Positions 7,456 to 15,886 are shown, counted from the first letter of the stretch. The stretch: 64,000 nucleotides of DNA from Paenibacillus spongiae (GCF_024734895.1 NZ_CP091430.1:209001-273000); one strand, 5' to 3'. Numbers and translations are program-made. Notes: generated from the letters alone by a model not told the origin.

Positions 7456-7470
7456 AATAAGACGCTTATT
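7456..7470. other. Small palindrome in the metQ-oxidase gap
   Basis: AATAAG-acg-CTTATT forms a 6-bp inverted repeat; ACGCTTAT also occurs twice here (from 7446 and 7462). Function unknown. Confidence 0.25.
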
Positions 7471-7507
7471 AACATCGAGAACTGCGGACTGTCTTTCTCG
7501 GGGGACT

Positions 7508-7535
7508 AAGGCTCGGCATCGGCCGTGCCTTTTTT
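7508..7535 (+). terminator. Terminator or attenuator between metQ and the oxidase
   Basis: AAGGC-T-CGGC (7508-7517) pairs with GCCG-T-GCCTT (7522-7531) around an ATCG loop, followed by a T-run to 7535. No clear new promoter follows, so partial read-through to the oxidase and metNI is likely. Confidence 0.65.
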
Positions 7536-7571
7536 CGCTTAGTAGACTTAAATCCGCTGACGGAGGGGATC

Positions 7572-8708
7572 ATGATGGACGCTGAAGTAGCCGTAATTGG
7601 GATCGGTACGATTGGCAGCATGACGATGTGGCAATTAGCGCGCAGAGGGGTCAAGGTCATTGGGTTCGAGCAGTTCGGAACCGGCCATGACCGCAGTGCT
7701 GCGGGCGGGGAATCGCGCATATTCCGCACCGCTTATCTGGAAGGCAGCGAATATGTGCCGATGCTCCATGAAGCGCGCAAGCAATGGCGTGAGCTGGAGA
7801 AGGAAACCGGTTATTCGCTGCTGCATTTGAATGGCGGATTGATGATCGGCCCGGCGGAGGGCGATACGATCCGGAGTGTCATGAAGAGCATCGAAACGCA
7901 CGGCCTGGAGCACGAATACCTGGAATATGACGAAGCGCAGAAGCGCTATCCGCAGCACAAGCTGTTCCCGGGCGAAGTGATGGTGCTCGATAAGCAAGCC
8001 GGCTTCATCCGCCCGGAATTTGCCGTCGTATCCGCCGTTCAGCGCAGCGAGGCGCTGGGCGCCGTTATACATCGCTATACGCAGGTCGAATCGATCGAAC
8101 CGGACGGAGATGGCGTTCGCATTGTGGCGAATGGCAAGACGTACAAGGTCGGACAGGTCGTCATCACAACGGGACCGTATACGAAGAAGCTGCTTCCGGA
8201 GCAGGCTAGTCCGCTGGTCACCCGCCGGTTGGTCATGAGCTTCTTCGCCACGACGAAGCCGGAGATGTATACGCCGGACAAATTCCCGATCTTTATCCGC
8301 CGCAGCAAGCACTTCGATATTTCCGGCAAGCCTACGCTTGAAGGCACGATGGTCAAGGTTATGCTGAACCAGGGCTATGACGAGGTGGACGACCCGCATA
8401 ACCTGAACCGTCATATCGCAATCGATGATCTTAATCAAATTAATGAAGCTGTACGCGAGCTGCTCCCCGATCTCATTGCGGATCCGATCCGGCTGAACGC
8501 TTATATGGATGCTTATTCGCCTGATGAGCATGCTATTATTGGCAGACTGCCGGATATGCCCAGAGCAATCGCGTTGTACGGCTTCTCCGGACACGGGTTC
8601 AAGCTCGCGCCTGCCATGGGGAGAATAGCGGCTGATCTGGTCGTGGACGGCGGCACGCCGTTCTCCATCGAACAGTTTTCGCCCGAACGGATACGAAGCG
8701 GAAGGTGA
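7572..8708 (+). CDS. FAD-dependent oxidoreductase, sarcosine/N-methyl-tryptophan oxidase-like
   Basis: 378 residues with an N-terminal Rossmann motif (VAVIGIGTIGS), the flavin-contact segment SAAGGESRIFR (Arg52) and the C-terminal GFSGHGFKLAP typical of the DAO/MSOX family. Such enzymes oxidise N-methyl or secondary amino acids with release of peroxide. MSOX and MTOX bind FAD covalently through a cysteine near the DEH motif. Here that position is Tyr311 and the whole protein has no cysteine, so the cofactor must be non-covalent or the chemistry different. Lys262 appears to keep the oxygen-activating lysine. The gene overlaps or abuts metN, tying it to the transporter. Confidence 0.75.
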   Translation: MMDAEVAVIGIGTIGSMTMWQLARRGVKVIGFEQFGTGHDRSAAGGESRIFRTAYLEGSEYVPMLHEARKQWRELEKETGYSLLHLNGGLMIGPAEGDTIRSVMKSIETHGLEHEYLEYDEAQKRYPQHKLFPGEVMVLDKQAGFIRPEFAVVSAVQRSEALGAVIHRYTQVESIEPDGDGVRIVANGKTYKVGQVVITTGPYTKKLLPEQASPLVTRRLVMSFFATTKPEMYTPDKFPIFIRRSKHFDISGKPTLEGTMVKVMLNQGYDEVDDPHNLNRHIAIDDLNQINEAVRELLPDLIADPIRLNAYMDAYSPDEHAIIGRLPDMPRAIALYGFSGHGFKLAPAMGRIAADLVVDGGTPFSIEQFSPERIRSGR

Positions 8709-8713
8709 GCACA

Positions 8714-9742
8714 GTGATACAGTTAGAACAAATATCGAAGCGGTACTATCAAGGGAAACGGGAGGTTGATGCCGTTAAGAATGTTTCGCTCGACGTACAG
8801 AAGGGCGAGATTTTCGGTATCATCGGCTACAGCGGAGCGGGCAAGAGCACCTTGATTCGCTGCGTCAACTTCCTTGAAGAACCGACATCCGGTTCGGTCC
8901 GGATCGACGGCACCGAGCTGGGAAGCTTGAACCGTGCGGAGCTGCGCGCCGTACGGAGAAAGATCGGCATGATCTTTCAAAACTTCAATCTGCTGTCTTC
9001 CACGAATGTCTTCCATAATGTTGCGGCCCCGCTGCAGCTGGTCAAGACGCCGAAGGAGGAGACGGCGAGGAAGGTGCGGGAGCTGCTCGAGCTGGTCGGA
9101 CTGAGCGATAAGGAAGAATCATTCCCTCATCAGCTGTCGGGCGGGCAGAAGCAGCGCGTCGCCATCGCCAGAGCGCTGGCAAGCGATCCGGAAATTCTGT
9201 TATGCGACGAGGCCACTTCGGCATTGGATCCGCAAACGACGGAATCCATTCTGGACCTGCTTCTGGAGATTAACCGCAAATATAAAATTACGATCATGCT
9301 CATTACGCATGAGATGCACGTCATCAAGAAGATCTGCGACCGCGTGGCGGTGATGGAGAACGGGGAAGTCGTGGAGCAAGGCACGGTCATGGACATTATT
9401 TCCGCTCCCCAGCAGCCGATCACGAAAAATTTCATTAAAAGCATCTTTGACGTCACGATGCCAAGCGCGCTGCTTCAGAAGCTGCAAAGCGAGAAGAAGC
9501 CCGGGAAAATTCTGCGCATCTCCTTCGTCGGCGAGAACGCGGCGGATCCGATATTGGCCGATCTGGCGACGAAATATGCGCTGCGGCCGACCATTCTGTA
9601 CGGCAATATTACGCAAATCAAGGAAACGATCTTCGGCTGTCTCATTATCGGCGTAACCGGCGAAGCGTCGGCCATTGAAGCGGGAATGGACGATTTGGCT
9701 CAGCAGCAGCTGCGAATAGAGGTTATTGAACATGCTGAATAA
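8714..9742 (+). CDS. metN: ABC transporter ATPase MetN
   Basis: About 342 residues. GTG 8714 follows GGAAGG at 8 nt; GTG 8705 is an alternative that overlaps the oxidase stop. Visible motifs are Walker A GYSGAGKST, Q-loop FQNFNLL, signature LSGGQKQR, Walker B LLCDEATSALD and the switch His in LITHEMH. The last ~90 residues form the NIL (ACT-like) domain, which in MetN binds substrate inside the cell and inhibits transport. It powers import through MetI of ligand delivered by the MetQ-type lipoprotein. Confidence 0.9.
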   Translation: MIQLEQISKRYYQGKREVDAVKNVSLDVQKGEIFGIIGYSGAGKSTLIRCVNFLEEPTSGSVRIDGTELGSLNRAELRAVRRKIGMIFQNFNLLSSTNVFHNVAAPLQLVKTPKEETARKVRELLELVGLSDKEESFPHQLSGGQKQRVAIARALASDPEILLCDEATSALDPQTTESILDLLLEINRKYKITIMLITHEMHVIKKICDRVAVMENGEVVEQGTVMDIISAPQQPITKNFIKSIFDVTMPSALLQKLQSEKKPGKILRISFVGENAADPILADLATKYALRPTILYGNITQIKETIFGCLIIGVTGEASAIEAGMDDLAQQQLRIEVIEHAE

Positions 9743-10406
9743 GTTTATCGACAGCTTCTCGGAATATGGCGATTTGTACCTGGATGCGATTCGGGATACC
9801 GGCGCCATGGTCGGCATCTCCCTGGTCATCTCGGCGGTTATCGGCATGCTGCTGGGGATTGTTCTGGTCGTCACCAGACCCAACAATCTGTATGCCAATG
9901 CGGTCATCTATCAAATTCTTAACGTGGTCATTAATATTCTGCGTTCCCTGCCGTTCATCGTGCTTATGGTGGCGATCATACCGATTACGAAATGGATCGT
10001 CGGGGGGACGATCGGCGTTAAAGGCGCGATCGTGCCGCTGGTCTTCTATACGGCGCCGTATATTGCAAGGTTGATGGAATCCGCCCTTCTGGAAGTGGAC
10101 AAGGGCGTTATCGAAGCCTATCAGGCGATGGGAGCGACCCGGAACCAGATCATATTCCGCGTGCTGCTCAAAGAGTCGCGGCCGGGTCTGGTGCTCGGCA
10201 TCACGATTGCGACGATCGGCTTGATCGGCGCATCGGCCATGGCCGGCGTTGTCGGCGCGGGCGGACTGGGGGATGTTGCGATACGTTATGGCTACCAGCG
10301 CTGGGAGCCGGCCGTTATGGTAACCTGTATCGTATTCCTCGTGATCATCGTTCAGGGGGTCCAATCGCTCGGAACGTACCTCGCGAAACGTTTGCGTAAA
10401 CGCTAA
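9732..10406 (+). CDS. metI: ABC transporter permease MetI
   Basis: About 224 residues with five predicted membrane helices. The coupling-helix EAA region reads EAYQAMGATRNQIIFRVLL. ATG 9732 was chosen because AGAGG (9718-9722) lies 9 nt before it; TTG 9726 is possible. The start lies inside the end of metN, so the two are translationally coupled. It forms the membrane channel of the MetNI importer. It is the last gene of the unit; a strong terminator follows at 10611-10641. Confidence 0.9.
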   Translation: MLNKFIDSFSEYGDLYLDAIRDTGAMVGISLVISAVIGMLLGIVLVVTRPNNLYANAVIYQILNVVINILRSLPFIVLMVAIIPITKWIVGGTIGVKGAIVPLVFYTAPYIARLMESALLEVDKGVIEAYQAMGATRNQIIFRVLLKESRPGLVLGITIATIGLIGASAMAGVVGAGGLGDVAIRYGYQRWEPAVMVTCIVFLVIIVQGVQSLGTYLAKRLRKR

Positions 10407-10439
10407 GGCAAGGCCGCGCATCCGAGGGGGAACGAGGCA

Positions 10440-10520
10440 ATGGAATATGCTCAGATCAAGCGTTTGTCGGCAAGCACGCCCTCTCGTAACTGGCGCGACA
10501 GGCGGGATCGGCACGGGTAG
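10440..10520 (+). other. Possible 26-codon ORF in the metI-racemase gap
   Basis: ATG 10440 follows a GAGG-type site and the frame stops at TAG 10518-10520. The peptide begins MEYAQIKRLSASTPSRN and is basic. There is no recognised relative; it may be a gene remnant. The gap 10407-10942 otherwise holds a terminator, a large hairpin and a promoter. Confidence 0.2.
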
Positions 10521-10610
10521 CGGCGAAGCTGCTGGCGAACGGCGGCTGGCAGGCGTTCCTCATCTGTAAGCTGCGGCATAGGAGAGAATCCCGTAAGATA
10601 TGGAATCGGC

Positions 10611-10641
10611 AAAAAACACGGGCGGCTCGCCTGTGTTTTTT
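10611..10641. terminator. Strong bidirectional-looking terminator after metI
   Basis: AAAAAACACGGGCG pairs with CGCCTGTGTTTTTT around a 3-nt loop. Confidence 0.8.
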
Positions 10642-10685
10642 GCATCGTTAGGGCAAGACAAGCATACTTATTATTAGAACGGGCG

Positions 10686-10730
10686 GAACGGACCTTGGAT
10701 GCCGGGGAAGCATCGGCATCTCCTCCGTTC
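10686..10730. other. Two-stem structured element
   Basis: GAACGGA (10686-10692) pairs with TCCGTTC (10724-10730). Inside it, GATGCCG (10698-10704) pairs with CGGCATC (10714-10720). The two stems stack with a small internal loop. AATTTT follows. It could be a terminator, an RNA element or the remnant of a leader. Confidence 0.4.
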
Positions 10731-10871
10731 AGCCAATTTTAACCTGCATATGGGCTTCAAGGAATCGGGAATAACCACTTCGTAAAGAGTATTCTGCCCG
10801 CACAGCGGGTATGCGTTTCAACCGTTCTTCCTATCGATATCGTCAAGGTGTGCAGTTGGAAGAGATAGACC

Positions 10872-10900
10872 TTGCCCTAAAGAGAATGTCGCAGTATGCT
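10872..10900 (+). promoter_or_regulatory. Candidate promoter of the glutamate racemase gene
   Basis: TTGCCC (10872-10877), 17-nt spacer, TATGCT (10895-10900), about 40 nt before the start codon. Confidence 0.4.
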
Positions 10901-10942
10901 GAGTATAGCCTTAATACTATACACGTTAGGAATCGATCACAC

Positions 10943-11737
10943 ATGACAATCGGTTTTTTTGATTCGGGGATCGGCGGGCTTACGGTTTTGGCGGAAGCGC
11001 TCCGCCGGCTTCCTGCTGAGGACTTCCTCTATATGGCGGATACGCTCCATGTCCCCTATGGGACCAAATCGAAGGAAGACGTGAAATCATTCATTCATGA
11101 AATTGTAGCCACCATGGTGGGTGAAGGGATCGATGCGCTGGTCGTGGCATGCAATACGGCTACCAGCATCGCTGTAGCGGAATTGAGAGAGATGTACTCG
11201 ATGCCAATTGTCGGCATGGAGCCCGCAGTGAAGCCGGCGGTGGAGATGAACCGGGCAACGGGCAAGAGAGTGCTGGTGTTCGCAACGCCTTTAACGCTTC
11301 AGCAGCCTAAATACTATGCTTTGGTATCCCGCGTCGATGACGGGGGGATCGTGGATTCGCTGCCGCTGCCGGAGCTTGTGGAATATTGCGAGAAACTGCA
11401 GTTCGACAGACACATCATGGGCGATTACTTCCGCTCGAAGCTCGAAGGCTATGATTTGGACCAATACGGCATTATCGTGCTGGGCTGCACGCATTATCCG
11501 TTCTACACCGACATCCTTCGGGAGATTCTGCCCCCGCATATCCAGATCGTCGACGGAAACGTCGGCACGGTGAAACGGCTGTCTGCGCTGCTGAGCCGTT
11601 ACGGAATCGCCAAGCGCCATGGCACCGGGAGCGTGAGGTTCATGTGCACCGGCGGAGATCCCGCATATATTGATAAAATGCACACGGCGCTCGCCCTTCT
11701 CCGGCAGAACGATACATCCGGAACCGGAGTCAGCTAA
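10943..11737 (+). CDS. murI: Glutamate racemase
   Basis: 264 residues from ATG 10943 (MTIGFFDSGIGGLTV), which is the normal family start and length; upstream in-frame codons lie over the promoter. The two catalytic cysteines are in VVACNTATS (Cys70) and VLGCTHYP (Cys182); Asp7 in FFDSG is the conserved acid. It converts L- to D-glutamate for peptidoglycan in the cytoplasm. It is a single-gene unit closed by the terminator at 11784-11823. Whether a second racemase exists elsewhere is not known. Confidence 0.93.
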   Translation: MTIGFFDSGIGGLTVLAEALRRLPAEDFLYMADTLHVPYGTKSKEDVKSFIHEIVATMVGEGIDALVVACNTATSIAVAELREMYSMPIVGMEPAVKPAVEMNRATGKRVLVFATPLTLQQPKYYALVSRVDDGGIVDSLPLPELVEYCEKLQFDRHIMGDYFRSKLEGYDLDQYGIIVLGCTHYPFYTDILREILPPHIQIVDGNVGTVKRLSALLSRYGIAKRHGTGSVRFMCTGGDPAYIDKMHTALALLRQNDTSGTGVS

Positions 11738-11783
11738 TAGCCAACACGCGCGTGTACTGCGATAACCGGTAAGATAAGATTAG

Positions 11784-11823
11784 AGGCCAAATTCTCCCCC
11801 GATGGGGGAGGTTGGCCTTTTTT
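11784..11823 (+). terminator. Terminator after murI
   Basis: AGGCCAA (11784-11790) pairs with TTGGCCT, and an inner CTCCCCC pairs with GGGGGAG. A T-run follows. Confidence 0.85.
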
Positions 11824-11967
11824 ATATATTATGGTTGTACGGAACGGTCCTATACATGCAGCGGTGAGTTCCTGCCTATTTGTTATTCATACGAAAGCCA
11901 AACGATGGATGCGGAGCGTCTAATTCGTATAAGCCACATGACAGGCGGGTGAAAGGCTATTCAGGAT

Positions 11968-12483
11968 TTGGTCCGCAGAGCCCAGCAGGGCGACGAGACA
12001 GCGTATATCGCGCTATTCCAGCAGTTTGAAGCAGATATCTACCGCACCGCTTACGTCTATGTGAAAAGCCAGGAGGATGCGCTCGATGTCGTTCAAGAAA
12101 CCGCCTACCGGTCGTATAAATCCATAGCGACAGTAGCGCAGCCGCAATACTTCAAGACATGGCTGATCAAAATAGCGATCAGCTGCGCCATCGACTTGCT
12201 GCGGCGGCGCAAGAAGGTCGTACGGTTAAAGCAGGAGCATTATGAAGCGATCGCCCATGGCGAGCATGAAGATATTCCGCTATCCCTTTCGCTGAAGAGC
12301 TTAATCGATGCATTGGACGAGGAAGAGAAGAATGTCATCATGCTCCGGTTTTATTACGACTACACGATCAGGGAAACCGCTGAGATGCTGGACATCCCGT
12401 TAGGGACGGCCAAGACGCTGCTTTACCGGGCACTGAAGAAGCTGCGGATCCGAGCGGAGGAGGAAGACGTGAATGGACAATAG
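11968..12483 (+). CDS. ECF-type sigma factor
   Basis: 171 residues. Region 2 occupies about residues 10-80 (ALDVVQETAYRSY and FKTWLIKIAISCAIDLLRRRK). Region 4 occupies about 105-160 (ETAEMLDIPLGTAKTLLYRALKKLR). The start is probably TTG 11968, about 11 nt after GAAAGG; ATT 11959 is a weaker alternative. The gene overlaps the next one by 11 nt. That downstream gene encodes a membrane protein of anti-sigma type, so this factor is probably held at the membrane until a cell-envelope signal frees it. Confidence 0.85.
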   Translation: MVRRAQQGDETAYIALFQQFEADIYRTAYVYVKSQEDALDVVQETAYRSYKSIATVAQPQYFKTWLIKIAISCAIDLLRRRKKVVRLKQEHYEAIAHGEHEDIPLSLSLKSLIDALDEEEKNVIMLRFYYDYTIRETAEMLDIPLGTAKTLLYRALKKLRIRAEEEDVNGQ

Positions 12484-13744
12484 AATCAAGGAAGAGATCG
12501 ATACGATACCGATTCCTCCCGAGCTTCATGCACGAAGCCTGCTCGGCATTCAACAGGCGCGGTCCGAACACGAGTCAAGTGGAAGGCGGACGAGCAACCG
12601 GTTATCGAGACGGCAAGCAATAGCAGCTGTTATCGTCATATTCCTGATCCTGACGACGGCGATATATAATACGCAAGTATTAGCGGCTATACAGAAGGCG
12701 CTGCAGTTCGTGCCGGGCATCGGCATCGTCAAGGAATCAGAGGGGGCTGCGGATACGTATATCCTTAAGCAGCCAATTACCCGGCAGGTTGGGGAAGGCT
12801 CCATTGCAATCACCGGTATTATGGTGGATGAGAAGATGACTTATGTGACGATGAATGGAACGGACACGGCCAGGATCGAACGCATTACTTTCGTTAATGA
12901 ACAAGGAGTTGAATATGAACTGAAGCGTTCCATGGCCAGCTGGTCCCCGGACAGCTGGACGGCTTCCTTCTGGCAGCAAGGACAATTGGATGTGAAGGGA
13001 AAGGTAAAGCTTATCGTGACGGACGCAGCGCTCGAGATTCCGCTGACGCTTGTCAAGGCGGACGCTTATGCGAGCTATGCGGAGATGGGGGAGACGGCAG
13101 CCGTCAACGGTGTTACGATTACCGCAATTGCCGGCCGCGTAGATGAGAAAGCGCGAATCTCCCTTGTCGCGCAGCATGCCGGAGATTTTTCAATTATGGA
13201 GTATGGCATTCATGGCATACACTTGCGAGATGGCCAGAAACTAAATGTGTTGAATGCGGCGGGAGAAAAGCTGGAGATCGAGAATATTCGGGGAATATCC
13301 GCCCCTGCAAGCGATTTTTATTTTCCTTTATCCGGTGCGGAGGGCGAGACCTATACGTTAACCCTGCCGGAAATCGGCGTTCAATACAAGGATGAAATTA
13401 CGGTTACAGTTCCGACGGAGACTACGGACGGAATGAATCAAGCATTTCAACTAGCCGGGTTTCCGGTCACGATCACGAAGACGGAGCGAATCGACGACAG
13501 CCAGCTTAGAGTGTATGTCGACCTCCACTATAATGACCAGTCCGAGAAGTCGCTCTATATGATCAATATCGGCGAGATGGGGCATCACGGGAAACTGAAC
13601 GAGCAGACGGGCGTGCTGGAGTACCTGCAGTTTGATATCGACCCCGGCAGCAGCAAGGTGAAATTAACGATAGAGAATCCTGACGTATTAATAAGAGGGC
13701 CATGGAAATTTGAGCTGCCGGCGGCTGAGTATTTCAAGCCTTAA
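12473..13744 (+). CDS. Membrane-anchored DUF4179-type anti-sigma protein
   Basis: 423 residues. The short cytoplasmic N-terminus (residues 1-47, with IDTIPIPPELHARSLLGI) is the likely sigma-binding part. One membrane helix spans about 49-70 (AIAAVIVIFLILTTAIY). The rest is a large extracytoplasmic beta-rich region, as in DUF4179 proteins encoded next to ECF sigma factors. The overlap with the sigma gene supports a stoichiometric pair. The signal sensed outside is unknown. Confidence 0.75.
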   Translation: MDNRIKEEIDTIPIPPELHARSLLGIQQARSEHESSGRRTSNRLSRRQAIAAVIVIFLILTTAIYNTQVLAAIQKALQFVPGIGIVKESEGAADTYILKQPITRQVGEGSIAITGIMVDEKMTYVTMNGTDTARIERITFVNEQGVEYELKRSMASWSPDSWTASFWQQGQLDVKGKVKLIVTDAALEIPLTLVKADAYASYAEMGETAAVNGVTITAIAGRVDEKARISLVAQHAGDFSIMEYGIHGIHLRDGQKLNVLNAAGEKLEIENIRGISAPASDFYFPLSGAEGETYTLTLPEIGVQYKDEITVTVPTETTDGMNQAFQLAGFPVTITKTERIDDSQLRVYVDLHYNDQSEKSLYMINIGEMGHHGKLNEQTGVLEYLQFDIDPGSSKVKLTIENPDVLIRGPWKFELPAAEYFKP

Positions 13745-13833
13745 GCGGCAAGTCCCGCTGCCTTTACCCCCTTTTCAATTTCTGCTATCGTAGAAGGAAA
13801 GTGAATGGTGGATCAGGAAGGGAAGTCGCCGTA

Positions 13834-14262
13834 TTGAATCGGAAAGAGCTATTGCTGTCCTATGCGGGCAAGTCCATGCAGCATCGGAGAAAGTGGCTGA
13901 CGGAATGGAACCGGCAGAACAAGATGGATCTGTCTTATGCGCAGTACGAAGTGCTTACGTGGATCGGTGAGAAGGGGCCGCTGCAAGCGAAGGATTTGGT
14001 CAATCAATTCTCGGTGACATCGGGTGGCATTACGGCCATCTGCGATAAATTGCTGGCACGAGGGCTTATTCACCGCGTCCGTGACGATCAACAGGACCGC
14101 CGGGCGATTCAGTTGGAAATAACGGATGAAGGAAGAGAAATGGTGGAAACCGCCAAGGGTGTATGGGACAGCGTAATGGAGAATACTTTCTCCGTTCTGA
14201 CGAATGCGGAAATCGCCATGCTGGACCAGATATACAGCAAGCTCATCGAATCCAAGTTATAA
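13834..14262 (+). CDS. MarR-family transcriptional regulator
   Basis: About 142 residues from TTG 13834, which follows AGGAAGGGA; GTG 13801 would add 11 residues but has poor spacing. The winged-helix reads QAKDLVNQFSVTSGGITAICDKLLARGLI, followed by the wing RVRDDQQDRRAIQLEIT. MarR proteins bind palindromic operators as dimers and are released by small ligands. No efflux pump or enzyme gene is adjacent in the same operon, so its target is unknown. A long hairpin follows. Confidence 0.85.
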   Translation: MNRKELLLSYAGKSMQHRRKWLTEWNRQNKMDLSYAQYEVLTWIGEKGPLQAKDLVNQFSVTSGGITAICDKLLARGLIHRVRDDQQDRRAIQLEITDEGREMVETAKGVWDSVMENTFSVLTNAEIAMLDQIYSKLIESKL

Positions 14263-14266
14263 ACCG

Positions 14267-14312
14267 GCAAGAAGGGACGATTATCCGTAAGGATGACCGT
14301 CCCTTCTTGTGC
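14267..14312. terminator. Long hairpin after the MarR gene
   Basis: GCAAGAAGGGACG (14267-14279) pairs with CGTCCCTTCTTGTGC (14298-14312), with an inner ATCC/GGAT pair. No long T-run follows. Confidence 0.55.
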
Positions 14313-14445
14313 TTCGGGAGCAACACGAGATTGCACAGGGCCAGGAGCAGTTTGGACTGCCCGCTGACGTTTCGCGTACTAAGCATCGCAGCCGCCAACC
14401 GTCAGCGTGCCGGTATTTTGCGGTTCGTTGAGCAGCCGGGAGAGC

Positions 14446-14630
14446 TGCGGACATAGGATTCGTTATTTACCGTATTTTGGCCGATTTGCGCCGGTTGCGG
14501 ACTTCAGATACGTTATTCGCAGCTGATCCATTAATCTGGGGGGCGCTTTGCCTGAATAAGGGATCTCATGTCCGCAGCACTCTCAAAAGATTCTTGATTC
14601 ATATAATAGCGGAACTCATGTCCGTTAATA
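14446..14630. repeat. Cluster of 22-bp degenerate repeats
   Basis: The gap 14263-14984 has no gene. It holds three clear copies of a 22-bp unit with consensus TGCGGAC-WT-N-RGAT-N-C-S-TTATT: 14446-14467 (+), 14496-14517 (+, exactly 50 bp later) and 14555-14576 (inverted). A weaker fourth copy lies at about 14608-14630. This looks like a dispersed intergenic repeat family, or a multi-site protein-binding array ahead of the eut locus. Confidence 0.5.
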
Positions 14631-14739
14631 AGTCCGCGTTAATAAGTTTTTACCGATTGCGATTTGTGCGCTGTGCGGATATTACTTTCGGGAGGGCTAG
14701 ATGCGCTTGAATTAAACCGGATTTGTTCGGGGTGTTGTT

Positions 14740-14779
14740 TTCCACATCTGCAAGATAACACTCCACGAGATATGTGGAA
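14740..14779. promoter_or_regulatory. Inverted repeat upstream of the eut regulator promoter
   Basis: TTCCACAT (14740-14747) and ATGTGGAA (14772-14779) are perfect complements separated by 24 nt. They lie about 27 bp before the -35 box. This is a candidate binding site for the DeoR-type protein or another regulator. Confidence 0.4.
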
Positions 14780-14805
14780 TTAACGTGCTAAAAGTTGGTT
14801 TTTTG

Positions 14806-14833
14806 TTGACTAAATCGATATTAGGCGTATAAT
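14806..14833 (+). promoter_or_regulatory. Strong SigA-type promoter of deoR and probably the eut operon
   Basis: TTGACT (14806-14811), 16-nt spacer, perfect TATAAT (14828-14833). Transcription would start near 14840 and give a leader of about 145 nt. Confidence 0.75.
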
Positions 14834-14869
14834 ACAAAGAAACCACATTATACCAAATGACGTCCACTT

Positions 14870-14900
14870 AACTTGCGACTCGATTGGGTTGAACTTGCGA
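14870..14900. promoter_or_regulatory. Direct repeats in the leader, candidate DeoR operator
   Basis: AACTTGCGA occurs at 14870-14878 and again at 14892-14900, 22 bp apart (two helical turns), just downstream of the predicted transcription start. Direct repeats of this kind suit DeoR-family oligomers. Confidence 0.45.
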
Positions 14901-14984
14901 TATTGCGCATTTTACCTATAGATGCCTGTGTGATTCATACATCAATATGACCTTGCTTCAAAGTCATCCTAAGGAGAGATTTCC

Positions 14985-15773
14985 GTGTCACTATCTTTTG
15001 AGAAACGTAAGAAGAAAATATTAGAGTACTTAAATAAGGAAGGGAGAGTCGAGGTTCTCGTCCTGGCGGATGAATTTAACGTATCGACCGAGACAATCCG
15101 CCGGGATCTGGAGCGGCTCGACAGCGAAGGGAAGCTGAAGAAGGTGTACGGCGGGGCGGTCAAGGTCCGGGCGGACTCGCTGGAGCTTCCCTTCGACGAG
15201 AAGACGCAGCTCCATGCCAAGGAGAAGGCGGCCATCGGGAAGTATGCCGCGTCCATGGTGAAGAACGGAGACACCATCATGCTCGGGAACGGCACGACGA
15301 CGATGGAGATCATTCGGAACCTGAGGGAGCACAAGGATGTCACGATCGTCACCCATTCCACGCCAACGATGCTGCTGGCCATCGAGATTTTCAACGGGAA
15401 AATCATCTTCGTCGGCGGGGAAGTGAATCCCCGTCAGAAGTCGACCGAGGGGCCGCTTGCCGAGCTGATCTTGAATCAGCTCAGGGTCAATAAGACATTT
15501 CTATCTCCAGGGGGCATATCATTGGTAGACGGACTCACCGACTACGAGCTATCGGAAGCCAATATTTCCCGCAAAATGATGGATCGTGCGGACGAGGTCA
15601 TCATTATCGCCGATTCCTCCAAATTCGGCAGAACCACCTTCGCCAACGTATGCTCCCTTGACGACGTTTATACGGTCATCACCGACCGCAATTGCACGGA
15701 GGAATGGCAGCAATACATGACGGACCGGGATATTACGGTATGGATTGCGAATGAAGAGGAATCTGCCGATTGA
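14985..15773 (+). CDS. DeoR-family transcriptional regulator of the eut locus
   Basis: 262 residues, GTG start after AAGGAGAG. The N-terminal winged helix carries LADEFNVSTETIRRDLERLD followed by KKVYGGAV, the DeoR signature. The C-terminal DeoRC sensor domain (about 75-240) has GNGTTTMEI and the conserved ADSSKFG. DeoR proteins usually bind a phosphorylated sugar-type effector. It is the first gene of the co-directional eut cluster, 107-113 nt before eutL. It replaces the EutV/EutW or EutR regulators of known eut operons, so it is the obvious candidate controller. The effector is unknown. Confidence 0.85.
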   Translation: MSLSFEKRKKKILEYLNKEGRVEVLVLADEFNVSTETIRRDLERLDSEGKLKKVYGGAVKVRADSLELPFDEKTQLHAKEKAAIGKYAASMVKNGDTIMLGNGTTTMEIIRNLREHKDVTIVTHSTPTMLLAIEIFNGKIIFVGGEVNPRQKSTEGPLAELILNQLRVNKTFLSPGGISLVDGLTDYELSEANISRKMMDRADEVIIIADSSKFGRTTFANVCSLDDVYTVITDRNCTEEWQQYMTDRDITVWIANEEESAD

Positions 15774-15886
15774 CGAAGGATTGGAGCATCAAGCCTAAGC
15801 GGCGCCTTCCTTTCGTTCATTCTATAGCGAATTAAGTGTAGTAGATTCACATATTCATAGTAGAAAGCTCGAAGAGGCGGGTGGTT

